Positions 15,996 to 23,988 of a stretch of 64,000 nt of DNA are shown one piece after another. Origin of the DNA: Actinomadura oligospora ATCC 43269 (GTDB taxonomy: Bacteria; Actinomycetota; Actinomycetes; Streptosporangiales; Streptosporangiaceae); contig NZ_JADG01000004.1 in the NCBI RefSeq assembly GCF_000518265.1, positions 558,001 to 622,000 of the forward strand, given 5' to 3'. The notes beneath the pieces are model-generated. The model saw only the letters and a list, made by a program, of their open reading frames with translations, was not told the origin of the DNA and made no database searches. Position 1 is the stretch's first letter. Each line of letters begins with the position of its first letter. The translations under genes and the position numbers were made by a program.

Positions 15996-17008
15996 GTGGC
16001 GACCGTTCGGGCGCGGCGGACGAGGATGAGGAGGAAGGGGGCGCCGAGGAGGGCGGTGACGACGCCCGCGCGGACCTCGGCGGGCGGGGCGACGAGGCGT
16101 CCGAGGACGTCGGCGGTGAGCAGGAGCGTGGGGCCGAGCAGGAGGGACACGGCGAGGGTCCAGCGGTGGTCGGCGCCGACGAGGGCGCGGGCGAGGTGGG
16201 GGACGGCGAGGCCGACGAAGCCGATCGGCCCGGCGGCGGCGACGGCCGCGCCGGTGAGCAGGATCGCGGCGACGGCGGCGGCGAGCCGGACGCGTCCGAC
16301 GTTGCGGCCGAGGCCGCGGGCGACGTCGTCGCCGAGGGCGAGCGCGTCCAGGCCGCGGGCGGCGGCGAACGCGACCAGGACGCCGAGCACGACGAACGGG
16401 ATCACCCACGTCGCGACCTCGGGCGGGCGTCCGGCGAGCGAGCCGACGGCCCAGAACCGGAAGGTGTCGAAGGTCTGCTGGTTGACGGTGAGGACGCCGA
16501 CGACCACGCCGGTGAGCGAGGCGTCCAGGGCCGTCCCGGCGAGGGCGAGGGTGACCGGGGACGCGCCGTCGCGGGTCCGCGCCGACAGGGCGTAGACGAA
16601 CGCGCCCGCGAGCGCCGCGCCCGCGACGCCGAACCACAGGAAGGACGGCAGGGAGGTCAGCCCGAACACGCTGATCGCGAGGACGACGCCGAGCGACGCG
16701 CCGGACGTGACGCCCATGATGCGGGGGTCGGCGAGCGGGTTGCGGGTGAGCGCCTGCATGAGCACGCCCGCGACGGCGAGCGCGGCTCCGGCGGCGAGGC
16801 CGACGACCGTGCGCGGGACGCGCAGCGAGCGGACGATGACGTCCTCGTCGGTGCCGCCGTGGTCGAGCAGCGCGGAGAGGACGTGGCCGGGGGCGATGGC
16901 GCGGCTGCCGAGGGCGAGGCTGGCGAGGACGGCGACGAGCAGTGCGAGCGCGGCGACCGCGAGCACCGTCGTCCGCCTGCGGAGCATGCGTCGCCCACCG
17001 CCGTTCAT
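15992..17008 (-). CDS. Ferric-siderophore ABC transporter permease (FepD/FecC type)
   Basis: The first gene of the importer operon encodes 338 residues with about nine helices. VAGVLMQALTRNPLADPRIMGVTSGASLG near residue 85 and GPIGFVGLAVPHLARALVGADHR near 262 are the classic FecCD signatures. ATG 17008 has no obvious ribosome site, and ATG 20 bp further in (MLRRRTT) is an alternative start with GGCGGTGGG before it. An IdeR/DmdR-type iron box lies 16 bp upstream. With the second permease, ATPase and binding protein it imports ferric siderophores. Confidence 0.92.
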   Translation of the reverse strand: MNGGGRRMLRRRTTVLAVAALALLVAVLASLALGSRAIAPGHVLSALLDHGGTDEDVIVRSLRVPRTVVGLAAGAALAVAGVLMQALTRNPLADPRIMGVTSGASLGVVLAISVFGLTSLPSFLWFGVAGAALAGAFVYALSARTRDGASPVTLALAGTALDASLTGVVVGVLTVNQQTFDTFRFWAVGSLAGRPPEVATWVIPFVVLGVLVAFAAARGLDALALGDDVARGLGRNVGRVRLAAAVAAILLTGAAVAAAGPIGFVGLAVPHLARALVGADHRWTLAVSLLLGPTLLLTADVLGRLVAPPAEVRAGVVTALLGAPFLLILVRRARTVAT

Positions 17009-17023
17009 AGGATCAAGGAATCA

Positions 17024-17039
17024 GTTAGGTAAACCTAAC
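17024..17039 (-). promoter_or_regulatory. Iron box (IdeR/DmdR-type operator)
   Basis: GTTAGGT at 17024-17030 and ACCTAAC at 17033-17039 are perfect inverted arms with two bases between them. They match the TTAGGTTAG-CTAACCTAA consensus of actinobacterial DtxR-family iron repressors. The site is just upstream of the importer operon, so transcription should rise when iron is low. Confidence 0.85.
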
Positions 17040-17122
17040 CTTATTGACCTGGCCGATCGTAAGGCACGGCAGGCATTCCTCTCAAATCCCCCTAGACGAG
17101 CGCATCCGGCGCGGGTTATGTT

Positions 17123-17155
17123 CTTCTCAAGTCGAGATTGACTCAGATTGAGAAG
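17123..17155 (+). promoter_or_regulatory. Inverted repeat upstream of the Nudix regulator operon
   Basis: CTTCTCAA (17123-17130) and TTGAGAAG (17148-17155) are perfect 8-bp arms 17 bp apart, and AGATTGA occurs twice between 17135 and 17151. The element ends 25 bp before the operon start codon at 17181. It is a good candidate for autoregulatory binding by the Nudix-winged helix protein. Confidence 0.5.
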
Positions 17156-17180
17156 GACATGCCGGGATGGAGCAGCCGAG

Positions 17181-18002
17181 ATGAACCAGCCGCCCCAGGA
17201 CGAGCGCGAGTTCCTCGCCTCCTACGACCCGCGCGCCTACGACCCCGTCTCGGTGACGGTGGACGTCGTCGCGCTGACCATCCGGGACGGCGCGCTGAAC
17301 GTCCTGCTGGTGCGGCGCGGCCAGGCGCCGTTCGCGGGGATGTGGGCGCTGCCGGGCGGGTTCGTCCGGGGCGTGACCGACGCCGAGGACCTGTCGTCCG
17401 CCGCGCGTCGCGAGCTGGCCGAGGAGACGGGACTCGACCCGTCCCAGCCCGGCGGCCCGATGGAGCGGATGCACCTGGAGCAGCTCGCCACCTACGGCAC
17501 GCCCGGACGCGACCCCCGGATGCGTGTCATCTCCGTCGCGTACCTGGCGTTCGCGCCCGAGCTGCCCGACCCGCGCGCGGGCGGCGACGCCGCCGAGGCC
17601 GCCTGGGCCCGCGTGGACGGGCTGGGCCTGAGCGAGGCCGGGGCGCAGCATCCCGGCGTTACGCGCAAGCTCGCGTTCGACCACGCGCGGATCCTCGCGG
17701 ACGGCCTGGAGCGGGCGCGCGGGAAGCTCGAGTACACGCCGCTCGCCACCGCGTTCTGCCCGCCCGAGTTCACCGTCCCCGAGCTGCGCGCCGTCTACGA
17801 GACGGTCTGGGGCGAGGAGCTGCACGCGGGCAACTTCCACCGCAAGGTGCTGTCGGTCCCCGGGTTCGTCGAGGCGACCGGAGGCACCGCCGACCGCGAG
17901 GGACGGCGCGGCGGCCCCCGGCCGAAGCTCTACCGCGCGGGCGACGCGCGGCTGCTGCACCCCGCCCTCCTCAGGCCCAGCCGGGAGGAGGAGATCAGAT
18001 GA
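17181..18002 (+). CDS. NrtR-like Nudix domain regulator
   Basis: A 273-residue protein. Residues about 20-160 form a Nudix fold with the catalytic end of the Nudix box intact (R77-E78-L-A-E81-E82-T-G-L), but the loop between the box glycine and the first glutamate is three residues longer than the usual GX5E. Residues about 175-265 form a winged helix (FCPPEFTVPELRAVYETVWGEELHAGNFHRKVL) as in NrtR-type regulators, in which the Nudix domain senses ADP-ribose-like or NAD-related ligands. ATG 17181 follows GGATGGAG. The stop overlaps the next start (ATGA). As first gene of the operon it probably controls it; whether it also hydrolyses a nucleotide is open. Confidence 0.88.
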   Translation: MNQPPQDEREFLASYDPRAYDPVSVTVDVVALTIRDGALNVLLVRRGQAPFAGMWALPGGFVRGVTDAEDLSSAARRELAEETGLDPSQPGGPMERMHLEQLATYGTPGRDPRMRVISVAYLAFAPELPDPRAGGDAAEAAWARVDGLGLSEAGAQHPGVTRKLAFDHARILADGLERARGKLEYTPLATAFCPPEFTVPELRAVYETVWGEELHAGNFHRKVLSVPGFVEATGGTADREGRRGGPRPKLYRAGDARLLHPALLRPSREEEIR

Positions 18003-19006
18003 CCCACGAGGAGGCCGTGGCCCTGCTGGAGCGCGCCGTCTCCCCTGCGGACCTGTTCGGCGGGGACGAGGCCGAGGCGGCGCGGCTGTACCGGCGGCTG
18101 GCCCGGCTCGTCCACCCGGACGCGACCCCGGCCGGATCGTCCCGGGACTTCGCCCGGCTGTCGGAGCTGTGGCACGCCTACAACGCGGCGAACGCGCCGG
18201 TCATCGAGGTCGGGACGCACCGGTTCCGGCTCGGCGAGACCATCGCGAGCGGCGACCTCGCCGAGCTGTACCTGGCCGACGATCGGGGGCGGGGCGTGGT
18301 GCTCAAGATGCCGCGCGACCCGTCCGACAACGACCTCATGTCCCGCGAGGAGGAGGCGCTGCGCACGCTGCGCCGCGACGGCGAGCGGAAGTTCCGCGCG
18401 TACGTCCCGGAGCTGGTCACGGCGTTCCGGCACCGCGATCCGGACACCGGCGAGACACGCCGGGTCAACGTGCTCGCGCCGCTGGACGGGTTCGTCTCGT
18501 TCGCCGAGGTCCGTGCCGCCCACCCGGACGGGCTCGACCCGCGCGACGCGGCGTGGATGTGGCGGCGGCTGCTCGTCGCGCTCGGCTTCGCCCACCGGGC
18601 GGGCGTCGTGCACGGAGCGGTCCTGCCCGAGCACGTGCTCATCCACCCCGGGAAGCACGGGCTCGTGCTCGTGGACTGGTGCTACTCGGTCACCCGTCCC
18701 GGCGGACGCGTCCCCGCGATGGTCGACCGGCGCTCCGGCATGTACGCGCCCGAGATCCCCGCCCGCGAACCCGCCGTCCCCGGGACGGACGTGTTCATGG
18801 CGTCCAAGTGCGTCGCCCGGCTCATGGGCGACCGCGCGCCCGCCGCCATGCGCGCCTTCGTCGCCGGGTGCGTCCTCCCCGCGCCGCACCGGCGTCCACG
18901 CGACGCCTGGCGGCTGCTCGCCGAACTCGACGAGCTGCTCGACCGGCTGTACGGCCGCCGAACCTTCCGCCCCTTCACCATGCCCCCAGGAGGAACCCAT
19001 GGGTAG
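17999..19006 (+). CDS. J-domain-like protein fused to a pseudokinase
   Basis: 335 residues. Residues about 1-62 resemble a DnaJ J-domain, with YRRLARLVHPDATP carrying the HPD tripeptide at 39-41. From about residue 68 the chain follows a protein kinase fold: glycine-loop-like ETIASGDLAELYLADD, a lysine at 103 (VVLKMPR) and an alphaC-like EEEALRTL. The catalytic loop reads VVHGAVLPEHVLI at 204-216, so the HRD aspartate is replaced, and DFG is replaced by D226-W-C. Phosphotransfer is thus unlikely and a scaffold or nucleotide-sensing pseudokinase is expected. The gene overlaps its neighbours by 4 bp (ATGA) and 8 bp. A J-domain implies a link to an Hsp70 partner. Confidence 0.8.
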   Translation: MTHEEAVALLERAVSPADLFGGDEAEAARLYRRLARLVHPDATPAGSSRDFARLSELWHAYNAANAPVIEVGTHRFRLGETIASGDLAELYLADDRGRGVVLKMPRDPSDNDLMSREEEALRTLRRDGERKFRAYVPELVTAFRHRDPDTGETRRVNVLAPLDGFVSFAEVRAAHPDGLDPRDAAWMWRRLLVALGFAHRAGVVHGAVLPEHVLIHPGKHGLVLVDWCYSVTRPGGRVPAMVDRRSGMYAPEIPAREPAVPGTDVFMASKCVARLMGDRAPAAMRAFVAGCVLPAPHRRPRDAWRLLAELDELLDRLYGRRTFRPFTMPPGGTHG

Positions 19007-19973
19007 TGGAAACTGGTCCACGAACGTCTACGCCGCCAACCAGGCCTACCAGAACGCCAACGGCATCAGCGCGTTCGCCTACAGCGACGGCGGCGCGACC
19101 TCCGTCCACGCCGACCTCGACCCGAAGGACGTCGCGCTGCGCGAGGCGCGCGACTCCGACGAGCACCCCGAGTCGCTGGCGATCTCGGTGCTGTTCGACG
19201 TCACCGGCTCGATGGGGACGGTCCCGCGCACGCTCCAGACGCGCCTGCCCGACCTGCTCGGCCTGCTGCTGCGCAAGGGCTACGTCACGAACCCGCAGAT
19301 CATGTTCGGCGCGATCGGCGACGCGCACTGCGACCGCGCGCCGCTGCAGGTCGGGCAGTTCGAGTCCGACAACCGGATGGACGACGACCTCGGCAAGATC
19401 CTGCTCGAGGGCGGGGGCGGCGGGCAGATGAGGGAGTCCTACGAGCTGGCCATGTACTTCATGGCCCGGCACACCGCGATCGACTGCTACGAGAAGCGCG
19501 GCAAGCGCGGCTACCTGTTCATGATCGGCGACGAGCTGGCCTACCCGTCGGTCCGCAAGGAGCAGGTCCGCTCGCTGATCGGCGACGACCTGCGGGAGAA
19601 CATCCCGCTCGAGGCGCTCCTGGACGAGCTGCGCCGCGCCTGGGACGTGTACTTCATCATCCCCGAGGGCGCGTACCACACCGCCGACGGGCGGCTGCGC
19701 GACTTCTGGCGCGAGCAGCTCGGCCAGAACGTCCTCTACCTGGACGACCTGGACGCGGTCTGCGAGACGATCGCGCTCACCGTCGGACTCGGCGAGGACG
19801 CCATCGACCTCGACGAGGGCCTCGCGCACCTGGACGAGGTCGGCTCGGACGCCGGGAAGGCCGTGTCGAAGGCGCTCACGCCGCTGCGCAGGGCGCGTGG
19901 CTCGGTCGCCGAGTCGTCCGCGCCGTCCGGCCTGCGCGGAGACGGACACGGTCCCCGGAACCGGCGGCTCTGA
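18999..19973 (+). CDS. VWA-domain protein
   Basis: 324 residues with a von Willebrand factor A fold from about residue 60 to 265. The metal-site motif reads D67-V-T-G-S-M-G (DxTxS instead of DxSxS), followed by MFGAIGDAHCDRAPLQVGQF and a Gly-rich loop EGGGGGQMRESYELAMYFMARHT. No signal peptide or membrane helix is present, so it is cytoplasmic. ATG 18999 has AGGAGGAACCC upstream and overlaps the pseudokinase stop; the stop overlaps the next gene (TGATG). In such clusters VWA proteins usually act as Mg-dependent adaptors assembling partner proteins. The C-terminal 50 residues are charged and probably disordered. Confidence 0.88.
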   Translation: MGSGNWSTNVYAANQAYQNANGISAFAYSDGGATSVHADLDPKDVALREARDSDEHPESLAISVLFDVTGSMGTVPRTLQTRLPDLLGLLLRKGYVTNPQIMFGAIGDAHCDRAPLQVGQFESDNRMDDDLGKILLEGGGGGQMRESYELAMYFMARHTAIDCYEKRGKRGYLFMIGDELAYPSVRKEQVRSLIGDDLRENIPLEALLDELRRAWDVYFIIPEGAYHTADGRLRDFWREQLGQNVLYLDDLDAVCETIALTVGLGEDAIDLDEGLAHLDEVGSDAGKAVSKALTPLRRARGSVAESSAPSGLRGDGHGPRNRRL

Positions 19974-21388
19974 TGCCGCACACGCCGGACGTGCGGCACG
20001 CCGTCGTCGTCGACCTCGGGTTCGGCGACGCCGGGAAGGGCACCGTCGTGGACCGGCTCTGCGCGCTCGGAGCGCGCGGCACAGGGGCCGAGCCGGTCCA
20101 CACGGTCGTCCGCTTCAACGGCGGCGCGCAGGCCGCGCACAACGTCGTCACCCCGGACGGACGGCACCACACGTTCGCGCAGTTCGGCTCCGGGACGTTC
20201 ACGCCCGGCGTCCGGACGCACCTGTCCCGGTTCATGATGGTCGACCCGCTCGCGCTGGCCGCCGAGCACGAGCACCTGCGCGCGCTCGGCGTCCGCGACG
20301 CGTTCGCCCGGCTGACCGTCAACTGGGACGCGCCGCTCACCACCCCGTACCACCAGGCCGCCAACCGCGCGCGCGAGACCGCCCGCGGCGCGGCCCGGCA
20401 CGGATCCTGCGGAATGGGCGTGGGCGAGACCGCCGCCTACGCCCTCACCCACCCCGACCTCGCCCCACGCGCGGGCGACTGCCTCACACCCGCCCGACTA
20501 CGCCGCCGCCTCACCACCCTGCGCGACTGGTACCACGACACCTTCCCTGCCGCCGAGCAGCCCCTCTCACGACCTGCTCCGAGCGCTGAGCCTGCTCCGG
20601 ACACCGGGCTTGCTCCCGCTGCGGCTGTTCCGAGCGCTGCGGCTGTTCCGGACGTCGAGCTTGTTCCGGACGTGGATGACTGTGTGGCGGCGTTCCTGGC
20701 GTTCGGGGCGAGCGTGCGGATCGTGGACGACGGGTACCTGCCGCGCGTCCTGCGGACCGGACGCGTGGTGTTCGAGGGGGCGCAGGGCGTCCTGCTGGAC
20801 GAGTGGCACGGCTTCCACCCGTACACGACGTGGTCGACGACGACGTTCGCGAACGCGGAGACGCTGCTCGCCGAGGCGCGCGAGCCGGGGTTCCGGCTGG
20901 GCGTCCTGCGCGCCTACGCGACCCGGCACGGGCCCGGGCCGTTCGTGACCGAGGATCCGGCGCTCACCGCCGACCTGCCCGACCCGCACAACGGCACCGG
21001 CCCGTGGCAGGGCGCGTTCCGCGTCGGCCACCTGGACACCGTGGCGCTCGACTACGCCGTCCGGGCCGCCGGAGGCGTGGACGGTCTCGCGGTCACCCAC
21101 CTCGACGTCGCATCCTCGCGGCCTGACCTGCGGATCTGCCGGGCTTACACGATGGACGGCGCGACCGTGCGGCACCTGCCGTTCGACGCGGCGCACGACC
21201 TGGAGCGGCAGGGCGCGCTCACGGAACGACTGCTCGCGGCGCGTCCGGTGCTGGAGCCGCTCGGCGATCCGGTGGCCGCGGTCGAGGACGCGCTCGGCGT
21301 CCGGGTCGTCCTGCGCTCGCACGGCCCGACGTCGAACGACAAGGCCGGAACCCTTCTCGGAGAGCACGAATCCTCGTACTCACTGTGA
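19973..21388 (+). CDS. Divergent adenylosuccinate synthetase (PurA) paralogue
   Basis: 471 residues related to PurA but clearly not the housekeeping enzyme. The GTP/catalytic loop reads GFGDAGKGT with D19 kept, where PurA has WGDEGKGK; the His loop is NGGAQAAHNV instead of NAGHT; EGAQGVLLD is conserved near 270 but the next motif is EWHGFHPYTTWSTTTF instead of DHGTYPFVTSSN; the usual C-terminal base-binding end is RSHGPTSNDKAG. Residues about 190-230 are an Ala/Pro linker. PurA joins aspartate to IMP using GTP; here the altered IMP-side motifs suggest another nucleotide-like acceptor. It is the last gene of the coupled operon and probably its enzymatic output. Confidence 0.82.
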   Translation: MPHTPDVRHAVVVDLGFGDAGKGTVVDRLCALGARGTGAEPVHTVVRFNGGAQAAHNVVTPDGRHHTFAQFGSGTFTPGVRTHLSRFMMVDPLALAAEHEHLRALGVRDAFARLTVNWDAPLTTPYHQAANRARETARGAARHGSCGMGVGETAAYALTHPDLAPRAGDCLTPARLRRRLTTLRDWYHDTFPAAEQPLSRPAPSAEPAPDTGLAPAAAVPSAAAVPDVELVPDVDDCVAAFLAFGASVRIVDDGYLPRVLRTGRVVFEGAQGVLLDEWHGFHPYTTWSTTTFANAETLLAEAREPGFRLGVLRAYATRHGPGPFVTEDPALTADLPDPHNGTGPWQGAFRVGHLDTVALDYAVRAAGGVDGLAVTHLDVASSRPDLRICRAYTMDGATVRHLPFDAAHDLERQGALTERLLAARPVLEPLGDPVAAVEDALGVRVVLRSHGPTSNDKAGTLLGEHESSYSL

Positions 21389-21500
21389 CCGATCGGGAAG
21401 AACTCGATCACCGCGCCGTGACGCCCGTGACACCGCGTCCGCGCCGGGGGCCGGGGTGACGTCGGATGGTCCCCTGACCCCCTGATCACTGGAGGCGGAC

Positions 21501-22559
21501 ATGCCGCTCCCCCGGCCCTCGCGCGCCCGCACCCACATCCGCGCACGCTTCCCCACACAGCTCCGCCCTCCCACGCACCTCCACCTTCCCGCGCGCGTCC
21601 AGCTTCACGCGCGTGTCTGCTTTCGCGGGCTGCGGTGCCTGGTCGTCGTGGCGCTCGTCGTCCTCGGCGTGGTGGCCGCGCCCGTGACGGCGTCCGCGTC
21701 CCCCGCGGCACCGGCCTTCATGGCGGCACGGAGGCTCACCGTGGCACCGACGTTCACAGCGGTGCCGACGCTCGTCTCGACGCCGATGTTCATCGCGACG
21801 CCGGGGGACGGGCCGGTCGTCCCGAGTCCCGGATCCCTCACGCCCGGCTCCCCCACCGGCGTGTTCCCGGCGTCCGCGCGTGTCCCGGTACCGGCGTCCG
21901 TCCGGGTCTCCGGGGCGAGGCTCGCGCCTGGTTCTGGGACGTCCATGCGCGCGCTCGACGCGGGCGCGTCCCTCGTGTCCGGCTCGGCCGCCGAGGAGAC
22001 CGCGTCCCTCCAGCAGGACCTCCAGGACGCCCAGGACATCGTCGACGGCTTCTGGCGGCGGCACTGGACCGAGACCTTCGGCGGACGCTACGCCCCGCCC
22101 GCCGTCCTCGGCCCGTACGACGGCGCGAACACCGCGACCATCCCGCGCTGCGGCGCCCGCCGGCTCGAGCGCGACAACGCCGCGTACTGCCCCGACGGCG
22201 ACTACCTCGCCTGGGACGAGGACCTGATGCGCGACGGCTACGGCACCGGCGACGCCTGGGTGTTCATGGTCATCGCGCACGAGTGGGCACACGCCGTCCA
22301 GCACCGGATGCCGTCCGCGCTGGTCTCCGCCCGCGGCGAGCTCCAGGCCGACTGCCTCGCGGGCGCCGCGCTCTCCGGCGCCGCCCGGGACGGGGCCCTG
22401 CGCGCCGAGACCGGCGACCGGATCGAGATCGACGCCGCGTTCCACCAGATCGGCGACGGCGCCCCATGGGCCCGCCCCGGCGACCACGGCACCGCCGCGC
22501 AGCGCATCGCCGAGTTCGCCCGGGGCGGCGCCCGGGGCGTCCGCACCTGCCTCCCCTGA
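21501..22559 (+). CDS. Secreted neutral zinc metallopeptidase
   Basis: 352 residues. The N-terminus is an unusually long basic, His-containing leader (MPLPRPSRARTHIRARF) before a hydrophobic stretch at about 45-65 that ends VTASASPA, so export is likely, with a long low-complexity Val/Pro/Ser linker to about residue 150. The catalytic part contains HEWAH at 260-264 and E280 in ELQADCLAG, giving the two His ligands and catalytic Glu plus the third zinc ligand of the YpfJ-like neutral zinc metallopeptidases. ATG 21501 has GGAGG upstream. It starts 112 bp after the PurA-like gene and may or may not share its promoter. Confidence 0.85.
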   Translation: MPLPRPSRARTHIRARFPTQLRPPTHLHLPARVQLHARVCFRGLRCLVVVALVVLGVVAAPVTASASPAAPAFMAARRLTVAPTFTAVPTLVSTPMFIATPGDGPVVPSPGSLTPGSPTGVFPASARVPVPASVRVSGARLAPGSGTSMRALDAGASLVSGSAAEETASLQQDLQDAQDIVDGFWRRHWTETFGGRYAPPAVLGPYDGANTATIPRCGARRLERDNAAYCPDGDYLAWDEDLMRDGYGTGDAWVFMVIAHEWAHAVQHRMPSALVSARGELQADCLAGAALSGAARDGALRAETGDRIEIDAAFHQIGDGAPWARPGDHGTAAQRIAEFARGGARGVRTCLP

Positions 22560-22597
22560 CGAACCCCGCCCACATCCGGCTGACGGGCGGCGCGGGG

Positions 22598-22984
22598 TCA
22601 GGGCTGGAGGACCTGGCGGACGACGATCTCGTTCAGGCGGCGTTCGACGATGGCGCCGACCGGCCAGTCGCGGACGAGCGTGCGCAGGCCCGCGGCCTCG
22701 TGCTCGGCGTGCGAGCCGTCGTAGCCCTGCTGCTCCAGGCTGCTGCGGATCGCCTCCACGTAGTCGGCCTCGGTGAAGCCCGGCACCTCGCGGACCATGG
22801 CGGTGGTGGTGGCGCGGTGGGAGTTCAGCCCGGCGAACGCCCGGGCGCAGCCGCAGCCGCCGTCCGGGTCGCCCGCGTCGCGGTCGCAGATCACGCCGAT
22901 GTGGACCAGCTCGCCCTCCACGCACCAGGCGAAGTCGTTGTCGCGGTAGCCCTGGGTGAGGTTGGTTGCGGTGAGCAGCTTCAC
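22598..22984 (-). CDS. Conserved actinobacterial protein of unknown function
   Basis: A 128-residue protein with a cysteine cluster CDRDAGDPDGGCGCARAF near residues 33-50, followed by the string GLNSHRATTTAMVRE, then an acidic helical half. The pattern WCVEGELVHIG near the start and NSHRATTTA are familiar from a small conserved family in actinomycetes whose role I do not know. Four cysteines in the N-terminal half could bind zinc or an iron-sulfur centre. GTG 22984 follows GGAAGGGG with a longish spacer. The gene is convergent with the zinc protease. Confidence 0.65.
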   Translation of the reverse strand: MKLLTATNLTQGYRDNDFAWCVEGELVHIGVICDRDAGDPDGGCGCARAFAGLNSHRATTTAMVREVPGFTEADYVEAIRSSLEQQGYDGSHAEHEAAGLRTLVRDWPVGAIVERRLNEIVVRQVLQP

Positions 22985-23149
22985 TGGCCGAAACCCCTTC
23001 CGTGACCCGCCCACCGTACGACGCCGGTCGGACATTCCACCGGCGAACGTCCCCCATGCGACCGGGTTCCCAAACGTGATCGCGACCTGTTGGATGGGGC
23101 CTGACAAGAGATGATTCCGGCTGTGAAGCTCCCCCAGGTGAGGAACCCC

Positions 23150-23944
23150 GTGACGGACGAGACCCCGGCGATCCAGCACGACGTCCCGCAAACCGCTCGG
23201 ATCTGGAACTACTGGCTCGGCGGCAAGGACCACTTCCCCGTGGACCGGCACGTCGGCGAGGAGATCCTGACCGTCATCCCGGACATGGCCCTGATGGCCC
23301 GCGCGACGCGCGAGTTCCTCAAACGGGTCGTGCACCACCTCGCGGCCGACCTCGGCGTGCGGCAGTTCCTCGACGTCGGCACGGGCCTGCCGACCGCGGA
23401 CAACACCCACCAGGTCGCGCAGCGGGCCGCGCCCGAGGCCCGGGTCGTGTACGTGGACAACGATCCGCTCGTCCTCGCGCACGCGCGGGCACTGCTGACC
23501 AGCTCGCGCGAGGGCGCGACCGCCTACCTGGACGCCGACCTGCACGACCCGGAGGCGATCCTGCGGGGAGCGGCGGAGACGCTCGACCTCGACCGTCCGG
23601 TGGCGCTGCTGCTGATGGGCATCCTCGGGCACATCACCGACTACGACGAGGCGCGGTCGATCGTCGCGCGGCTGACCGCGGCGCTGCCGAGCGGGAGCTA
23701 CCTCGCCCTCTACGACGCCACCGACGTCGTGGACCCGGCGACCGCCGAGGCCATCGAGATCTGGAACGCCAAGGCCGAGCCGCCGTACGTCCTGCGGAAC
23801 CCGGCGAAGCTCGAGGGCTTCTTCGAGGGCTTCGAGCTGCTCCCGCCCGGCGTCGTGTCCTGCCCGCTGTGGCATCCGCCCGCCGCGCGGATCGGCACGA
23901 TCACCCCGATCGACGAGTTCGGCGGCGTCGGCCGCAAGCCCTGA
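23150..23944 (+). CDS. SAM-dependent methyltransferase (S-adenosyl methyltransferase family)
   Basis: A 264-residue protein of the actinobacteria-specific methyltransferase family that opens with TARIWNYWLGGKDHFPVDR. The SAM loop is FLDVGTGLPTADNTHQVAQ near residue 82, then VVYVDNDPLVLAHARALL for the ribose-binding acid, and ALLLMGILGHI. GTG 23150 was chosen because GAGGAA lies 5 nt before it; an in-frame ATG 39 bp upstream has a poorer site. These proteins are abundant in streptomycetes and Actinomadura, often many copies per genome. Their substrates are mostly unknown. Confidence 0.85.
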   Translation: MTDETPAIQHDVPQTARIWNYWLGGKDHFPVDRHVGEEILTVIPDMALMARATREFLKRVVHHLAADLGVRQFLDVGTGLPTADNTHQVAQRAAPEARVVYVDNDPLVLAHARALLTSSREGATAYLDADLHDPEAILRGAAETLDLDRPVALLLMGILGHITDYDEARSIVARLTAALPSGSYLALYDATDVVDPATAEAIEIWNAKAEPPYVLRNPAKLEGFFEGFELLPPGVVSCPLWHPPAARIGTITPIDEFGGVGRKP

Positions 23945-23988
23945 CCTGCTCCGGAGGCCGCCGGTGACGCGCGGGTAGAGTGCGCCCG

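Noticed and set aside
14846..17032. 728-codon plus-strand frame across the two siderophore permeases
   Set aside because: Composition is Ser/Arg/Ala-rich low complexity with no motif, and it opposes two well-supported permease genes.
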